Shown here: in pieces, positions 32,846-39,623 of the stretch
Layout of the letters: every line of letters begins with the position of its first letter
How positions within the stretch are numbered: position 1 is the stretch's first letter
Assembly (NCBI GenBank): GCA_017430235.1
Contig: JAFRNH010000034.1
Span: forward strand, 1-39,623
Source: Paludibacteraceae bacterium
GTDB taxonomy: Bacteria > Bacteroidota > Bacteroidia > Bacteroidales > Paludibacteraceae
DNA: 39,623 bases
Reading direction: 5' to 3'
Made by a program: the position numbers and the translations under genes
Notes under the pieces: model-generated
Told to the model about the DNA's origin: nothing
The model's database searches: none
Seen by the model: the letters and a program-made list of their open reading frames with translations, nothing else

Positions 32846-33304
32846 ATGAATAGTAATATTTCTCGTTATGTATTATATGCCCTCCTGTTGATCACACTAA
32901 TTGTGTGTGGATTCTTCTACTTTGGAGGTACAAGCATGGAAAAAACACCAGCGGGTGAGTTTGATACCCCTGTGTTTACTTCTACGCTGATGTATTGGGC
33001 TTTTGCACTTGTTATTATTGCTGCTTTGGCAACTTTGTGTTTCGCTTTATTGACATTTGGTTCAAAAGTCAGTTACGATGCTAAATCGGTTCTTGTTCCA
33101 GTTATATTTGTGGGTGTACTTGGTGTTATCTTATTGATAACTTATTTTGCTGCAGATACTACTCCATACAGAATCGTAGGATTGGATGAACCAATCCAAC
33201 CAGGAGAAATGAGATTGGCTAATATGTGTATCGTTACTTCTGTGATTTTAGCTTGTATAGCAGCATTCGTTTCATTCTTTGGCTTTTTGGCTAAAAAATT
33301 CTAA
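32846..33304 (+). CDS. Four-pass membrane protein in the exbB-exbD unit
   Basis: 152 residues with membrane helices near 8-26, 50-70, 82-102 and 128-148; a short periplasmic or cytoplasmic loop (AADTTPYRIVGLDEPIQPGE) sits between the last two. I recognise no family. It lies 11 bases after exbB and 9 bases before exbD and must be made with them. A small membrane protein in this position recurs in Bacteroidales by my recollection, which suggests an accessory role in the proton-driven complex. Confidence 0.75.
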   Translation: MNSNISRYVLYALLLITLIVCGFFYFGGTSMEKTPAGEFDTPVFTSTLMYWAFALVIIAALATLCFALLTFGSKVSYDAKSVLVPVIFVGVLGVILLITYFAADTTPYRIVGLDEPIQPGEMRLANMCIVTSVILACIAAFVSFFGFLAKKF

Positions 33305-33313
33305 AATTAAGTT

Positions 33314-33898
33314 ATGGCTAAAAAAAGAGAAGTACAAGAAATTAATGCAAGTTCAATGGCGGACATTTCCTTCTTGCTGCTGATTTTCTTCTTGGTCGCA
33401 ACTTCAATGTCTACGAATCAGGGTTTGTCTCGTAAACTCCCTGAACCAATCAATAAAAAACAAAATATTGAGGATGTTGAGGTCAACAGACGTAACGTCA
33501 TGCAAATCCTTATCAATAGTAAGGATATGTTGATGGTCAATGGAGAGGTCATGAGCGTTGATAAATTGAAGGATAGAGCCAAAGAATTTATTGCTAACCC
33601 ATATAATAGCGAATCTTTACCGGTTAAAAAACCAGTAGATATTCCGCTTTTGGGTACGCAAATGATCACGAAAGATCACGTCATCTCTCTACAGAATGAC
33701 CGTGGTACTTCATATCAAGCCTATCTGGATGTTCAAAATAATTTGGTGGCGGCTTATAATGAACTTCGTGAAGAGTTGTCTAGAGAAAAGTTCCAGAAAA
33801 CTTACTTGGATTTAGACTCAGTTGAGCAAAAGGCTGTACAGACTTATTACCCTCAGCGTATATCTGAGGCTGAGCCTAAAAATTACGGACAAAATTAA
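33314..33898 (+). CDS. exbD: ExbD/TolR-family protein (first copy)
   Basis: 194 residues: a short basic N-terminus, one membrane helix at about 15-34 with the essential aspartate D17 (SMADISFLLLIFFLVATSMS), then a longer periplasmic domain than usual (to residue 194, with ITKDHVISLQNDRGTSYQAY). ExbD couples proton flow through ExbB to TonB. The second exbD copy follows after 14 bases; two different ExbD proteins in one operon is normal in Bacteroidota. Confidence 0.92.
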   Translation: MAKKREVQEINASSMADISFLLLIFFLVATSMSTNQGLSRKLPEPINKKQNIEDVEVNRRNVMQILINSKDMLMVNGEVMSVDKLKDRAKEFIANPYNSESLPVKKPVDIPLLGTQMITKDHVISLQNDRGTSYQAYLDVQNNLVAAYNELREELSREKFQKTYLDLDSVEQKAVQTYYPQRISEAEPKNYGQN

Positions 33899-33907
33899 GA
33901 AGGAGGA
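33899..33907 (+). promoter_or_regulatory. Strong Shine-Dalgarno of the second exbD
   Basis: GAAGGAGGA region: AGGAGG at 33901-33906, 6 bases before the ATG at 33913. With infC, one of only two clear Shine-Dalgarno sites I noticed in front of a gene here. Confidence 0.7.
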
Positions 33908-33912
33908 CAGAT

Positions 33913-34380
33913 ATGGCTAAATTTAGAAAAGCAGGAGGCAAAAAATTACCGGCAATTGGTACATCTTCTTTGCCAGATATCATTTTCATGCTGTTGTTCT
34001 TCTTTATGGCTACTGCCTCTAAAAAAGAAGTAACCAGTAGAATTATGTGCGATTTGCCAACGGCTACTGAGTTAACCAAATTGGAGAAGAAATCCTTGGT
34101 TCAATATATCTATATTGGTATTCCTAGACAGAATGAACAAAAAAACCATGGTGTAAGTTCTCGTATTCAGTTGGATGACGCTTTCGCTAAATCCTCATCT
34201 GAAATTGGTGTTTATATTTCTCAAAAGAGAGAGGCAATGCCAGAAAAAGATCGTGATAAGATGATTGTTGCACTGAAAGTCGACAAAGAAACTAAAATGG
34301 GTATCGTGACCGATGTGAAACAAGAACTTAGAAATGCTCGTGCTCTTAAGATTAATTATACAGCTAATCAAAGAAAATAA
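33913..34380 (+). CDS. exbD: ExbD/TolR-family protein (second copy)
   Basis: 155 residues. Basic start MAKFRKAGGKKLPAIGTSS, membrane helix at about 20-36 with D22 (LPDIIFMLLFFFMATAS), and a periplasmic domain ending KQELRNARALKINYTANQRK, which has the usual ExbD C-terminal pattern (VTDVKQELR). It is the last gene of exbB-(membrane protein)-exbD-exbD, closed by a strong terminator. Confidence 0.92.
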   Translation: MAKFRKAGGKKLPAIGTSSLPDIIFMLLFFFMATASKKEVTSRIMCDLPTATELTKLEKKSLVQYIYIGIPRQNEQKNHGVSSRIQLDDAFAKSSSEIGVYISQKREAMPEKDRDKMIVALKVDKETKMGIVTDVKQELRNARALKINYTANQRK

Positions 34381-34402
34381 AATTAATCTGGTTGTTATAC
34401 TT

Positions 34403-34436
34403 AAAAGGGAGAGATTGAAAAGTCTCTCCCTTTTTT
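34403..34436 (+). terminator. Terminator of the exbB-exbD unit
   Basis: AAAAGGGAGAGA (34403-34414) pairs with TCTCTCCCTTTT (34423-34434), then further T residues. Confidence 0.9.
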
Positions 34437-34450
34437 AAATCTCATAATTT

Positions 34451-34828
34451 ATGAAAAAGAAAATCTCAACACCTAAATGTCCTCAGGCTGTAGGACCTTA
34501 TAGTCAAGCTATCTTGATTAATAACACATTGTATACCTCTGGTCAAATCGCTATCAACCCAGAAACAGGTTTAATGGTGGAAAACGCTATCGATGTTCAA
34601 ACTCGTCAGGTGATGACCAACTTGCAAAATTTATTGTCTGAATCGGGCTTCTCTTTCGACGATGTGGTTAAAACTACTGTCTTCTTGAAAAATATGGATG
34701 ACTTCGCTACCGTAAACGCTATCTATGCTGAGTATTTTAAAGAAAATGCTCCTGCTCGCTCTTGCGTTGCTGTTAGCTCTCTTCCCAAAAATGCATTGAT
34801 AGAGGTGGAGGTAATCGCTTCTAAGTGA
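34451..34828 (+). CDS. ridA: RidA-family 2-iminobutanoate/2-iminopropanoate deaminase
   Basis: 125 residues: CPQAVGPYSQAILINNTLYT, SGQIAINPETGLMV, DVQTRQVMTNLQNLLSESG, DDVVKTTVFLKNMDDFATVN, and PARSCVAVSSLPKNALIEVE with the conserved arginine that binds the carboxylate of the substrate. The enzyme removes reactive imines made by PLP-dependent dehydratases. The only gap before it is the 70 bases holding the exbD terminator; I see no clear promoter box. Confidence 0.96.
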   Translation: MKKKISTPKCPQAVGPYSQAILINNTLYTSGQIAINPETGLMVENAIDVQTRQVMTNLQNLLSESGFSFDDVVKTTVFLKNMDDFATVNAIYAEYFKENAPARSCVAVSSLPKNALIEVEVIASK

Positions 34829-34869
34829 TCTGATGAGATAAAGCTAAATCTGCTTTATAGACTTTATAG

Positions 34870-34903
34870 ATGGGAGATGCAATACCTGCATTTCCCATTT
34901 TTT
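34870..34903 (+). terminator. ridA terminator
   Basis: ATGGGAGATGCA (34870-34881) pairs with TGCATTTCCCAT (34887-34898), 12 pairs with one wobble, 5-base loop, then T residues. It lies 42 bases past the ridA stop. Confidence 0.88.
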
Positions 34904-34971
34904 ACAAATGTAAAATGACTCATGGATGGGCTTCATATACTCTTTTTGTGGAATTTTATTGTACTTAATAT

Positions 34972-35050
34972 AAAAAAACAAGCCCTACTATTGTAAGACT
35001 TGCTTTCTAGAAAACCATAAAATCTTATATTGAAAGGGGTTTCACAACCA
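34972..35050 (-). ncRNA. Candidate small RNA (~78 nt)
   Basis: A free-standing transcription unit in the 388-base gap between ridA and the U32 gene, on the minus strand. It starts near 35050 from a perfect promoter (35056-35086) and ends at a 10-bp terminator (34979-35002) with seven T residues. Within it GGTT-GTGA-AACC forms a small stem closed by a GNRA tetraloop (35036-35047). A very short frame, MVVKPLSI, fits its 5' end, but nothing follows it. It may be a regulatory RNA or a leader without a gene. No known family is recognised by eye. Confidence 0.6.
34979..35002 (-). terminator. Terminator of the candidate small RNA
   Basis: On the minus strand CAAGTCTTAC, loop AATA, GTAGGGCTTG, ten pairs including two wobble pairs, then seven T residues (plus strand A run 34972-34978). 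Confidence 0.75.
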
Positions 35051-35055
35051 TGTTA

Positions 35056-35086
35056 CAAAGGTATGTTTAAATTTTAATATGACAAA
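35056..35086 (-). promoter_or_regulatory. Promoter of the candidate small RNA
   Basis: Minus strand TTTG (35086-35083), 19 bases, TACCTTTG (35063-35056), then TAACAT. A perfect match to the Bacteroidota consensus, pointing away from any gene on that strand. Confidence 0.75.
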
Positions 35087-35216
35087 TATATTCTTCGAAA
35101 AAATTCAAAAAAAATGCATACTATTTTATCCGTATTGATATGGTGTTATCATTTTATCACTTCTAATGTAATGATGGGCACGTATTAACGATTTCAAATA
35201 TGGTGAGTTCTGTAAA

Positions 35217-37028
35217 TTAAATCTTTAGAATCATTTCACAATTTTTACAATCGAAGTGGAGCTGAATCTTCTTTTGTGTGTTTGTCACCAAATAGAGAGG
35301 TTCATTCAATCGTTTTCCACTCTCTTTGGTGCAATATCCTAACGCATACTTGATACAGTGTTTGCACCTCATTAATTCGGCTCCTGCAGGCACTTTCTTT
35401 TCAAACGAATCGTCTATCGAACTTACTTGATGTTTTTGATAGAAGTTCTTTGCCTTTTGATTGTGCACATTTCCTCTATAGTCCAGATGTTCTTGAATAT
35501 AAGCATGATGTGTGTCTCGAATCTCTCTCCGACTTCTTTGCCTGTTTTCTTCTCTTGTCCTCTCTAATTGGTCGATCAATGTTCTTCGAATCTCTGCCAG
35601 TGTAGAGGCTGGGATGAAATAGATTTTGGAAGTCTCCACCTCCACCTTTTCAATTTCAAAAGAGGTGTCACCACTTTTGCTGAGTGTCCGTTGTATGTTT
35701 GCCAATTGTTTTTCTGGTTGATTGGCTTCTTCTAATTTGTCATGCAACGTATATTGTGACCTTTGTTTGTCTTCATCAGATAGAATGAATAAAATGCCAT
35801 TTGTACTCTCCTTAACAACAATTTCAGCTCTGATTTTCCTTTCTGCCGATTTCTTGGACAGAAGCGATTCAAAATGTTGATCGAAGTTTCGAAATAGTAA
35901 TGTGCCAGGTTTTATGACGACACGTTCGGCAGGTGTGATACGATTCTCTTCTGCCGTATTGGCTTTAAAACCATAAAATTGACCATCGGTGTTAAGATAA
36001 CAGAATCCATCTCCGTTATTCAATGTTTGTTTGGTCTCTATTGTGATGGAACGGGCATTGCATTGTGTTACCTTCCCAATCGCTTCGCCTAATGATTTTG
36101 GGGTGTCGAATGAAAATATGTTGTCGTTTCTTCCGTGCAAAAAATAGTCGGTGGAACCTCTGTGGAAACTCTTTTCAATGTTGGGAGTGAATGTGTAGGT
36201 GCATTTTCCAGAACTTGCCTGCCGATATTGGGTGTTGCCATTCAACAGATTATCTAGTTGCTGTCGGTAGTAGGCGGTGACGTTTTTAACGTAGTTGATG
36301 TCTTTCAGTCTTCCTTCTATTTTAAGGGAACTGATTCCCGCATCTATTAGTTCCTTTAGGTGATGTGACAGATTGAAGTCTTTCAAGGAGAGAAGAAACT
36401 TATCTTTGACGAGCATCTCACCTTTGCTATCAATAAGAGAGTAGGGCAGTCTGCACATTTGCGCACAAACGCCTCTGTTGGCACTTCTTCCGCATAGGCT
36501 CTGACTTAGGTAACATTGTCCGCTGTAGCTTACGCACAGAGCACCATGCACAAAACCTTCAAGACGCACGTTCGTTTGACTATGTATTTCTCTGATTTGG
36601 TCAATGGTGAGTTCTCTGGCGAGTACCACTTGTTCGAAGCCCGCCTGTTCTAGGAATTTCACCTTTTCAACGCTTCTGTTATCCATTTGAGTGCTCGCAT
36701 GGAGGGCGATGGGCGGAATGCTTAGTTCTAGTATGCCTAGATCTTGTATGATAAGAGCATCAGTGCCAATGTCGTAAAGTTGGTGGATGATGCGTTCTGT
36801 CTGGTCTAATTCCTCGTCAGTAAGTATTGTGTTAAGGGCGACATACACCTTTGCATAATACTTATGAGCGTAGGTGATTAATTTTTCGATTTCGGCGATG
36901 GAGTTGGACGCATTAGCTCGTGCGCTAAACTGAGGAGCACCGATATAAACGGCATCAGCCCCATGATTGATGGCTTCGATACCGTGTTCGGCTGTTTTAG
37001 CGGGAGAAAGTAGTTCAATCGTTCTCAT
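35217..37028 (-). CDS. U32 family protein (RlhA/TrhP-like RNA hydroxylation, DUF3656)
   Basis: 603 residues. N-terminal U32 domain: ELLSPAKTAEHGIEAINHGA, DAVYIGAPQFSARANASNS, EGFVHGALCVSYSGQCYLS and LCGRSANRGVCAQMCRLPY, the cysteine-rich region of the family. The C-terminal part (about 320-603) matches the extra collagenase-like (DUF3656) domain, ending in a Cys cluster (MRCKHCIKYALGYC and FDCKNCE) likely to bind a metal or Fe-S. The family is called peptidase U32, but its studied E. coli members RlhA and TrhP hydroxylate rRNA and tRNA; by length and domain content this one is closer to RlhA. It lies 9 bases downstream of metA on the same strand. Confidence 0.88.
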   Translation of the reverse strand: MRTIELLSPAKTAEHGIEAINHGADAVYIGAPQFSARANASNSIAEIEKLITYAHKYYAKVYVALNTILTDEELDQTERIIHQLYDIGTDALIIQDLGILELSIPPIALHASTQMDNRSVEKVKFLEQAGFEQVVLARELTIDQIREIHSQTNVRLEGFVHGALCVSYSGQCYLSQSLCGRSANRGVCAQMCRLPYSLIDSKGEMLVKDKFLLSLKDFNLSHHLKELIDAGISSLKIEGRLKDINYVKNVTAYYRQQLDNLLNGNTQYRQASSGKCTYTFTPNIEKSFHRGSTDYFLHGRNDNIFSFDTPKSLGEAIGKVTQCNARSITIETKQTLNNGDGFCYLNTDGQFYGFKANTAEENRITPAERVVIKPGTLLFRNFDQHFESLLSKKSAERKIRAEIVVKESTNGILFILSDEDKQRSQYTLHDKLEEANQPEKQLANIQRTLSKSGDTSFEIEKVEVETSKIYFIPASTLAEIRRTLIDQLERTREENRQRSRREIRDTHHAYIQEHLDYRGNVHNQKAKNFYQKHQVSSIDDSFEKKVPAGAELMRCKHCIKYALGYCTKESGKRLNEPLYLVTNTQKKIQLHFDCKNCEMILKI

Positions 37029-37037
37029 GGATAGAGA

Positions 37038-37955
37038 CTACTTGATTTTGTTGATATCGTAAGGTGTACTTTGATATACGAAATAATTCAACCAATTGAC
37101 AAATAGCAGGTTGGCGTGACTTCTCCAACGGACGATAGGTTTCTTTTTAGGGTCGTCATCTTCAAAGTAGTTTTTAGGAATTTCAATATCCAGACCTTTC
37201 TCTTTGTCACGTATGTATTCATCTCTAAGCGTGTTTGGAGCATATTCGGAGTGCCCCATGATATAAATTTCTCTTCCTTTTTTAGCCTGAACCATGTATA
37301 CGCCGGCTTCGGGAGACTCAGAAAGAAGTTTCAGTGCTGGATTTTTAAGAATATCCTCTTTTCTAACTTCTGTATGTCTGCTATGAGGAACAAAGAACTC
37401 GTCGTCAAATCCTCTGAATATAGGGTTTTTAGGATCCAATACAGTATGTTTGAAGATTCCGAACATTTTTTTGTCCAGTTTATATTTAGGAATGTTGTAG
37501 TGATAGTATAATCCTGCCTGAGCAGCCCAGCAGATGTAGACGGTGGAATACACATGAGTCTTACTCCATTCGAAAATTTCTGTGATTTCGTTCCAATAAG
37601 AGACCTCTTCGTAGTCCATGTGTTCGAGAGGAGCTCCGGTGATAATCATGCCATCATATCGGTTTTCTTTGACAATCTCAAAATCCTTGTAGAACATTTT
37701 CATGTGTTCTATGGGTGTATTTTTAGAAGTATGACTTTTGATTTTCATAAACTCCAATTCGATTTGAAGAGGAGAGTTGGACAAAAGGCGTACTAAATCA
37801 GTTTCGGTAGTAATTTTTAGAGGCATTAGGTTGAGAATGATAATTTTTAGCGGTCTGATGTCCTGATGGGAAGCAGAGTTGCTATCTTTAACGAAGATAT
37901 TCTCTTTCTCTAAAGCCTTAATAGCGGGTAAATCTATAGGTATATTTAATGGCAT
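37038..37955 (-). CDS. metA: Homoserine O-acyltransferase
   Basis: First committed step of methionine synthesis, acylating homoserine. 305 residues: [100 protein letters not shown] with the nucleophilic cysteine, [16 protein letters not shown] and [20 protein letters not shown]. Whether it uses acetyl-CoA or succinyl-CoA cannot be decided by name alone. Its promoter-like box lies upstream and is divergent from ruvX. Confidence 0.96.
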   Translation of the reverse strand: MPLNIPIDLPAIKALEKENIFVKDSNSASHQDIRPLKIIILNLMPLKITTETDLVRLLSNSPLQIELEFMKIKSHTSKNTPIEHMKMFYKDFEIVKENRYDGMIITGAPLEHMDYEEVSYWNEITEIFEWSKTHVYSTVYICWAAQAGLYYHYNIPKYKLDKKMFGIFKHTVLDPKNPIFRGFDDEFFVPHSRHTEVRKEDILKNPALKLLSESPEAGVYMVQAKKGREIYIMGHSEYAPNTLRDEYIRDKEKGLDIEIPKNYFEDDDPKKKPIVRWRSHANLLFVNWLNYFVYQSTPYDINKIK

Positions 37956-37980
37956 TTTAATCTGATTTTGAAATTTTATG

Positions 37981-37988
37981 CAAAGATA
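37981..37988 (-). promoter_or_regulatory. metA promoter (-7 box)
   Basis: Minus strand TATCTTTG then CATAAA, 25 bases before the metA ATG. Matches TAnnTTTG; the -33 box is not clear (GTTG 16 bases upstream). No S-adenosylmethionine riboswitch fits in so short a leader. Confidence 0.55.
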
Positions 37989-38055
37989 GCTTTTTGTTGC
38001 CTATCAACCTTGATTTTTTGTTAGAAAGTTATTTTTAAGGATGGTGTTTTTTAGT

Positions 38056-38063
38056 TATCTTTG
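38056..38063 (+). promoter_or_regulatory. ruvX-def promoter (-7 box)
   Basis: TATCTTTG then CAAAAG, 8 bases before the ruvX ATG at 38072. The leader would be almost absent, so transcription probably starts close to or at the start codon. Confidence 0.55.
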
Positions 38064-38071
38064 CAAAAGAT

Positions 38072-38500
38072 ATGGGAAGATTGTTAGCCATCGATTTTGG
38101 TCGAAAACGGGTTGGGATTGCAGTGACAGATCCGTTGCAGATTATAGCCAACGGGTTGACTACCGTTGCGAGTGGAGATGTGTACCAATTTTTGACAGAT
38201 TATCTTGCCAAGGAGACAGTAGATAAGTTTGTCGTTGGATTGCCTAAAACCATGAAAAATGAAGAGTCAGAATCGATGAAATACATCAAGCCTTTTGTGG
38301 CAGGACTGAGGAAACGATTTCCTACGATTCCGATAGAGATGTATGATGAGCGTTTTACGTCGGTGATAGCCCATCGCACGATGTTGGAGGGGGGATTGAA
38401 GAAGAAGGATCGTCAGAACAAGGCATTGGTGGATGAAGTGAGTGCGACAATTATTCTACAGTCGTATATGGAGTCGAAAAACAATTTAAAATTTCAATAA
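38072..38500 (+). CDS. ruvX: Holliday junction resolvase-like protein RuvX (YqgF)
   Basis: 142 residues: [20 protein letters not shown] contains the first catalytic aspartate, [19 protein letters not shown] and [19 protein letters not shown] continue the RNase H-like fold, and [15 protein letters not shown] holds the last acidic cluster. The E. coli family member takes part in 16S rRNA 5' end maturation. The stop overlaps the def start by one base, and def is followed after one base by the TPR gene, so all three are one unit. Confidence 0.95.
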   Translation: MGRLLAIDFGRKRVGIAVTDPLQIIANGLTTVASGDVYQFLTDYLAKETVDKFVVGLPKTMKNEESESMKYIKPFVAGLRKRFPTIPIEMYDERFTSVIAHRTMLEGGLKKKDRQNKALVDEVSATIILQSYMESKNNLKFQ

Positions 38501-39054
38501 TGATTTATCCAATTGTGCTTTATGGAAGTCCTGTGTTAAGACAGGAGACGAAAGAGATTGACAGTTCATATCCTGAGATAGCTAAACTGATTGCAGATAT
38601 GTTTGAAACGATGTATAACGCGGATGGAGTAGGCTTGGCTGCACCACAGGTTGGTTTGCCCATTCGATTGTTTGTTGTAGATGCAGATCAGTTGTCGGAG
38701 GATTATCCGGAGTGTAAGGGCTTTAAGAAAGCATTCATCAATCCACAGATTGTGGAGGAGAGCGAGGAGTTGGAGTCGTACAACGAAGGTTGTCTTAGTT
38801 TGCCAGGCATATCAGAGGCGGTAAAGCGACCAGTGAAGATCCGAATTAAGTACTTGAATGAACAATTTGAACCTTGTGAGGATGTTTATGAGCATTTTCA
38901 AGCGAGGGTTGTTCAGCATGAATATGACCATCTACAAGGACATGTGTTCATAGATCATATATCACCTATCCGTCGACAAATGAACAAAGGAAAGTTGTCT
39001 AATATGGCGAAGGGAAAGGTTCGTTGTCATTATCGAGTAAAATTGCTTAACTAA
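38500..39054 (+). CDS. def: Peptide deformylase
   Basis: Removes the formyl group from new proteins. 184 residues. The three motifs are all present: [18 protein letters not shown] (metal-ligand cysteine) and QHEYDHLQG (metal ligands and catalytic glutamate). The start [20 protein letters not shown] is typical for Bacteroidales. Overlaps ruvX by one base. Confidence 0.98.
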   Translation: MIYPIVLYGSPVLRQETKEIDSSYPEIAKLIADMFETMYNADGVGLAAPQVGLPIRLFVVDADQLSEDYPECKGFKKAFINPQIVEESEELESYNEGCLSLPGISEAVKRPVKIRIKYLNEQFEPCEDVYEHFQARVVQHEYDHLQGHVFIDHISPIRRQMNKGKLSNMAKGKVRCHYRVKLLN

Positions 39055-39055
39055 T

Positions 39056-39325
39056 ATGGAGCTATCCGTTTTAAAAAATAGATTGGCAGAAGGGGTTTCT
39101 GAGACGTTGATTCAAGATTTTATGGAATATATATCCTTACATCCAGAATCAGACGAGGCCTATTTCTTGTTGGGAAATGCTTATCGCAGACAGGAGAATT
39201 GGGAGTTTGCGTTGAATGCCTATCAGAAGGCTATGGATTTAAATGCTGAATCCCCAGCTAGATTGGCCTATGATGCCATTCAAGAAGTTCTAGCTTTTTA
39301 CAATAAGGATATGTATAACCAATAA
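39056..39325 (+). CDS. Small tetratricopeptide repeat protein
   Basis: 89 residues with about two TPR-like units (SDEAYFLLGNAYRRQENWEF and ALNAYQKAMDLNAESPARLA). No signal peptide or membrane segment. It follows def after one base, as in other Bacteroidales I recall, where the next genes are thrS and infC; here those lie 15 kb away. Role unknown. Confidence 0.85.
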   Translation: MELSVLKNRLAEGVSETLIQDFMEYISLHPESDEAYFLLGNAYRRQENWEFALNAYQKAMDLNAESPARLAYDAIQEVLAFYNKDMYNQ

Positions 39326-39344
39326 AGTATATTGTATATTTTCG

Positions 39345-39352
39345 TATTTTTG
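39345..39352 (+). promoter_or_regulatory. -7 box of the DoxX-like gene
   Basis: TATTTTTG then TAGATG. A start at the ATG of 39356 would be only 3 bases after the box, so transcription favours the next ATG at 39380. Confidence 0.5.
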
Positions 39353-39379
39353 TAGATGTTTAATTTAAAAGAGAGATAT

Positions 39380-39623
39380 ATGAGTATTAGTGATGAGAAA
39401 ATGAAGAAGATAATTGTTGTTATCGCTAGAATTCTCTTGGGTGTAGTTTTTATATTTTCCGGATATGCAAAAGCTGTGGATCCGTTAGGCTCCAATTATA
39501 AAATACAAGATTATTTGTCAGCTATGGGTTTGGAGGGGTTTGCCTCCGTAGCATTGGTGGCTGGAATTTTATTAGCTGCTTTTGAGTTTCTGTTGGGTGT
39601 TTGCCTACTTTTGGGTGCAAATC
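39380..39623 (+). CDS. DoxX/MauE-like membrane protein (N-terminal part, runs off the window)
   Basis: The first 81 codons are present, starting MSISDEKMKKIIVVIARILL and GVVFIFSGYAKAVDPLGSNY, then KIQDYLSAMGLEGFASVALV and a long hydrophobic run (AGILLAAFEFLLGVCLLLGA). The pattern FSGxxKAVDPLGSxYK is typical of Bacteroidota DoxX-like redox membrane proteins. An ATG eight codons upstream (39356) is possible but sits next to the -7 box. Beyond the window the rest is unknown. Confidence 0.8.
   Translation, partial: MSISDEKMKKIIVVIARILLGVVFIFSGYAKAVDPLGSNYKIQDYLSAMGLEGFASVALVAGILLAAFEFLLGVCLLLGAN

Noticed and set aside
37080-37100. TAATTCAACCAA as a right end matching the long repeat's ACCTGTTGGTTGAATTA
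   Set aside because: It lies inside metA coding sequence, matches only partly and has no element around it.

Overview
The window is a stretch of a Bacteroidota chromosome, most likely order Bacteroidales. The evidence is threefold. Nearly every promoter that can be seen has the Bacteroidota -7 box TAnnTTTG, several with TTTG 18-20 bases upstream. A type IX secretion (T9SS) plug protein and a T9SS type B cargo protein are both present. The housekeeping proteins (S16 with a long tail, IF3, ExbB/ExbD/ExbD, SurE-LpxB, menaquinone MenA) look Bacteroidales-like. Genus cannot be resolved from the sequence. No rRNA, CRISPR array or complete insertion sequence was found.

Layout. (1) Positions 1-7,980 are an AT-rich accessory stretch with most genes on the minus strand: secreted proteins of unknown role, the T9SS plug protein, an AAA-ATPase/PD-(D/E)XK protein, an IS3 transposase remnant and three unrecognised proteins. 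A ~215-230 bp imperfect direct repeat (2821-3034 and 7588-7818) flanks ~4.55 kb of this. Inside it lies a separate 36-bp repeat pair (5669-5704 and 6786-6821) with 8-bp inverted ends. (2) Positions 7,981-10,768 carry glyA, rpsP and tsaB on the minus strand. (3) Positions 10,875-18,793 run on the plus strand: yicC-gmk-nadD, a TPR membrane protein, ribH, tRNA-Tyr, tRNA-Gly, a YhcH-family gene, mtgA, and two secreted glycoside hydrolases (GH5 and a GHL10-like protein). (4) Positions 18,896-20,825 hold a minus-strand group: a 40-residue lipoprotein, menA and kdsA. (5) Positions 21,018-30,193 run on the plus strand: a lipoprotein, thrS, infC-rpmI-rplT, surE-(small membrane protein)-lpxB, and the T9SS cargo protein. 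(6) Positions 30,288-34,828 hold divergent tatD and an HD-domain gene, tRNA-Ser, an exbB-(membrane protein)-exbD-exbD module, and ridA. (7) Positions 34,829-39,623 hold a likely ~78-nt small RNA, a U32 protein, metA, ruvX-def-TPR and the start of a DoxX-like gene.

How the genes fit together. Envelope work dominates: KdsA and LpxB make lipopolysaccharide, MtgA makes peptidoglycan, and ExbB/ExbD supplies proton-driven energy to the outer membrane. The T9SS plug and a CHU_C-tailed cargo protein imply secretion across that membrane. A second theme is translation: rpsP, tRNAs, thrS, infC, rpmI, rplT, tsaB and def. At four of these units (rpsP, tRNA-Tyr/Gly, infC, tRNA-Ser) the promoter-like element continues into a GC-rich discriminator, unlike the AT-rich ones at other genes.

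The least explained items are the candidate small RNA at 34,972-35,050, the two nested repeat systems in the accessory stretch, and infC, which has no ATG/GTG/TTG at its expected start and must begin at ATT or ATC behind a strong Shine-Dalgarno sequence.
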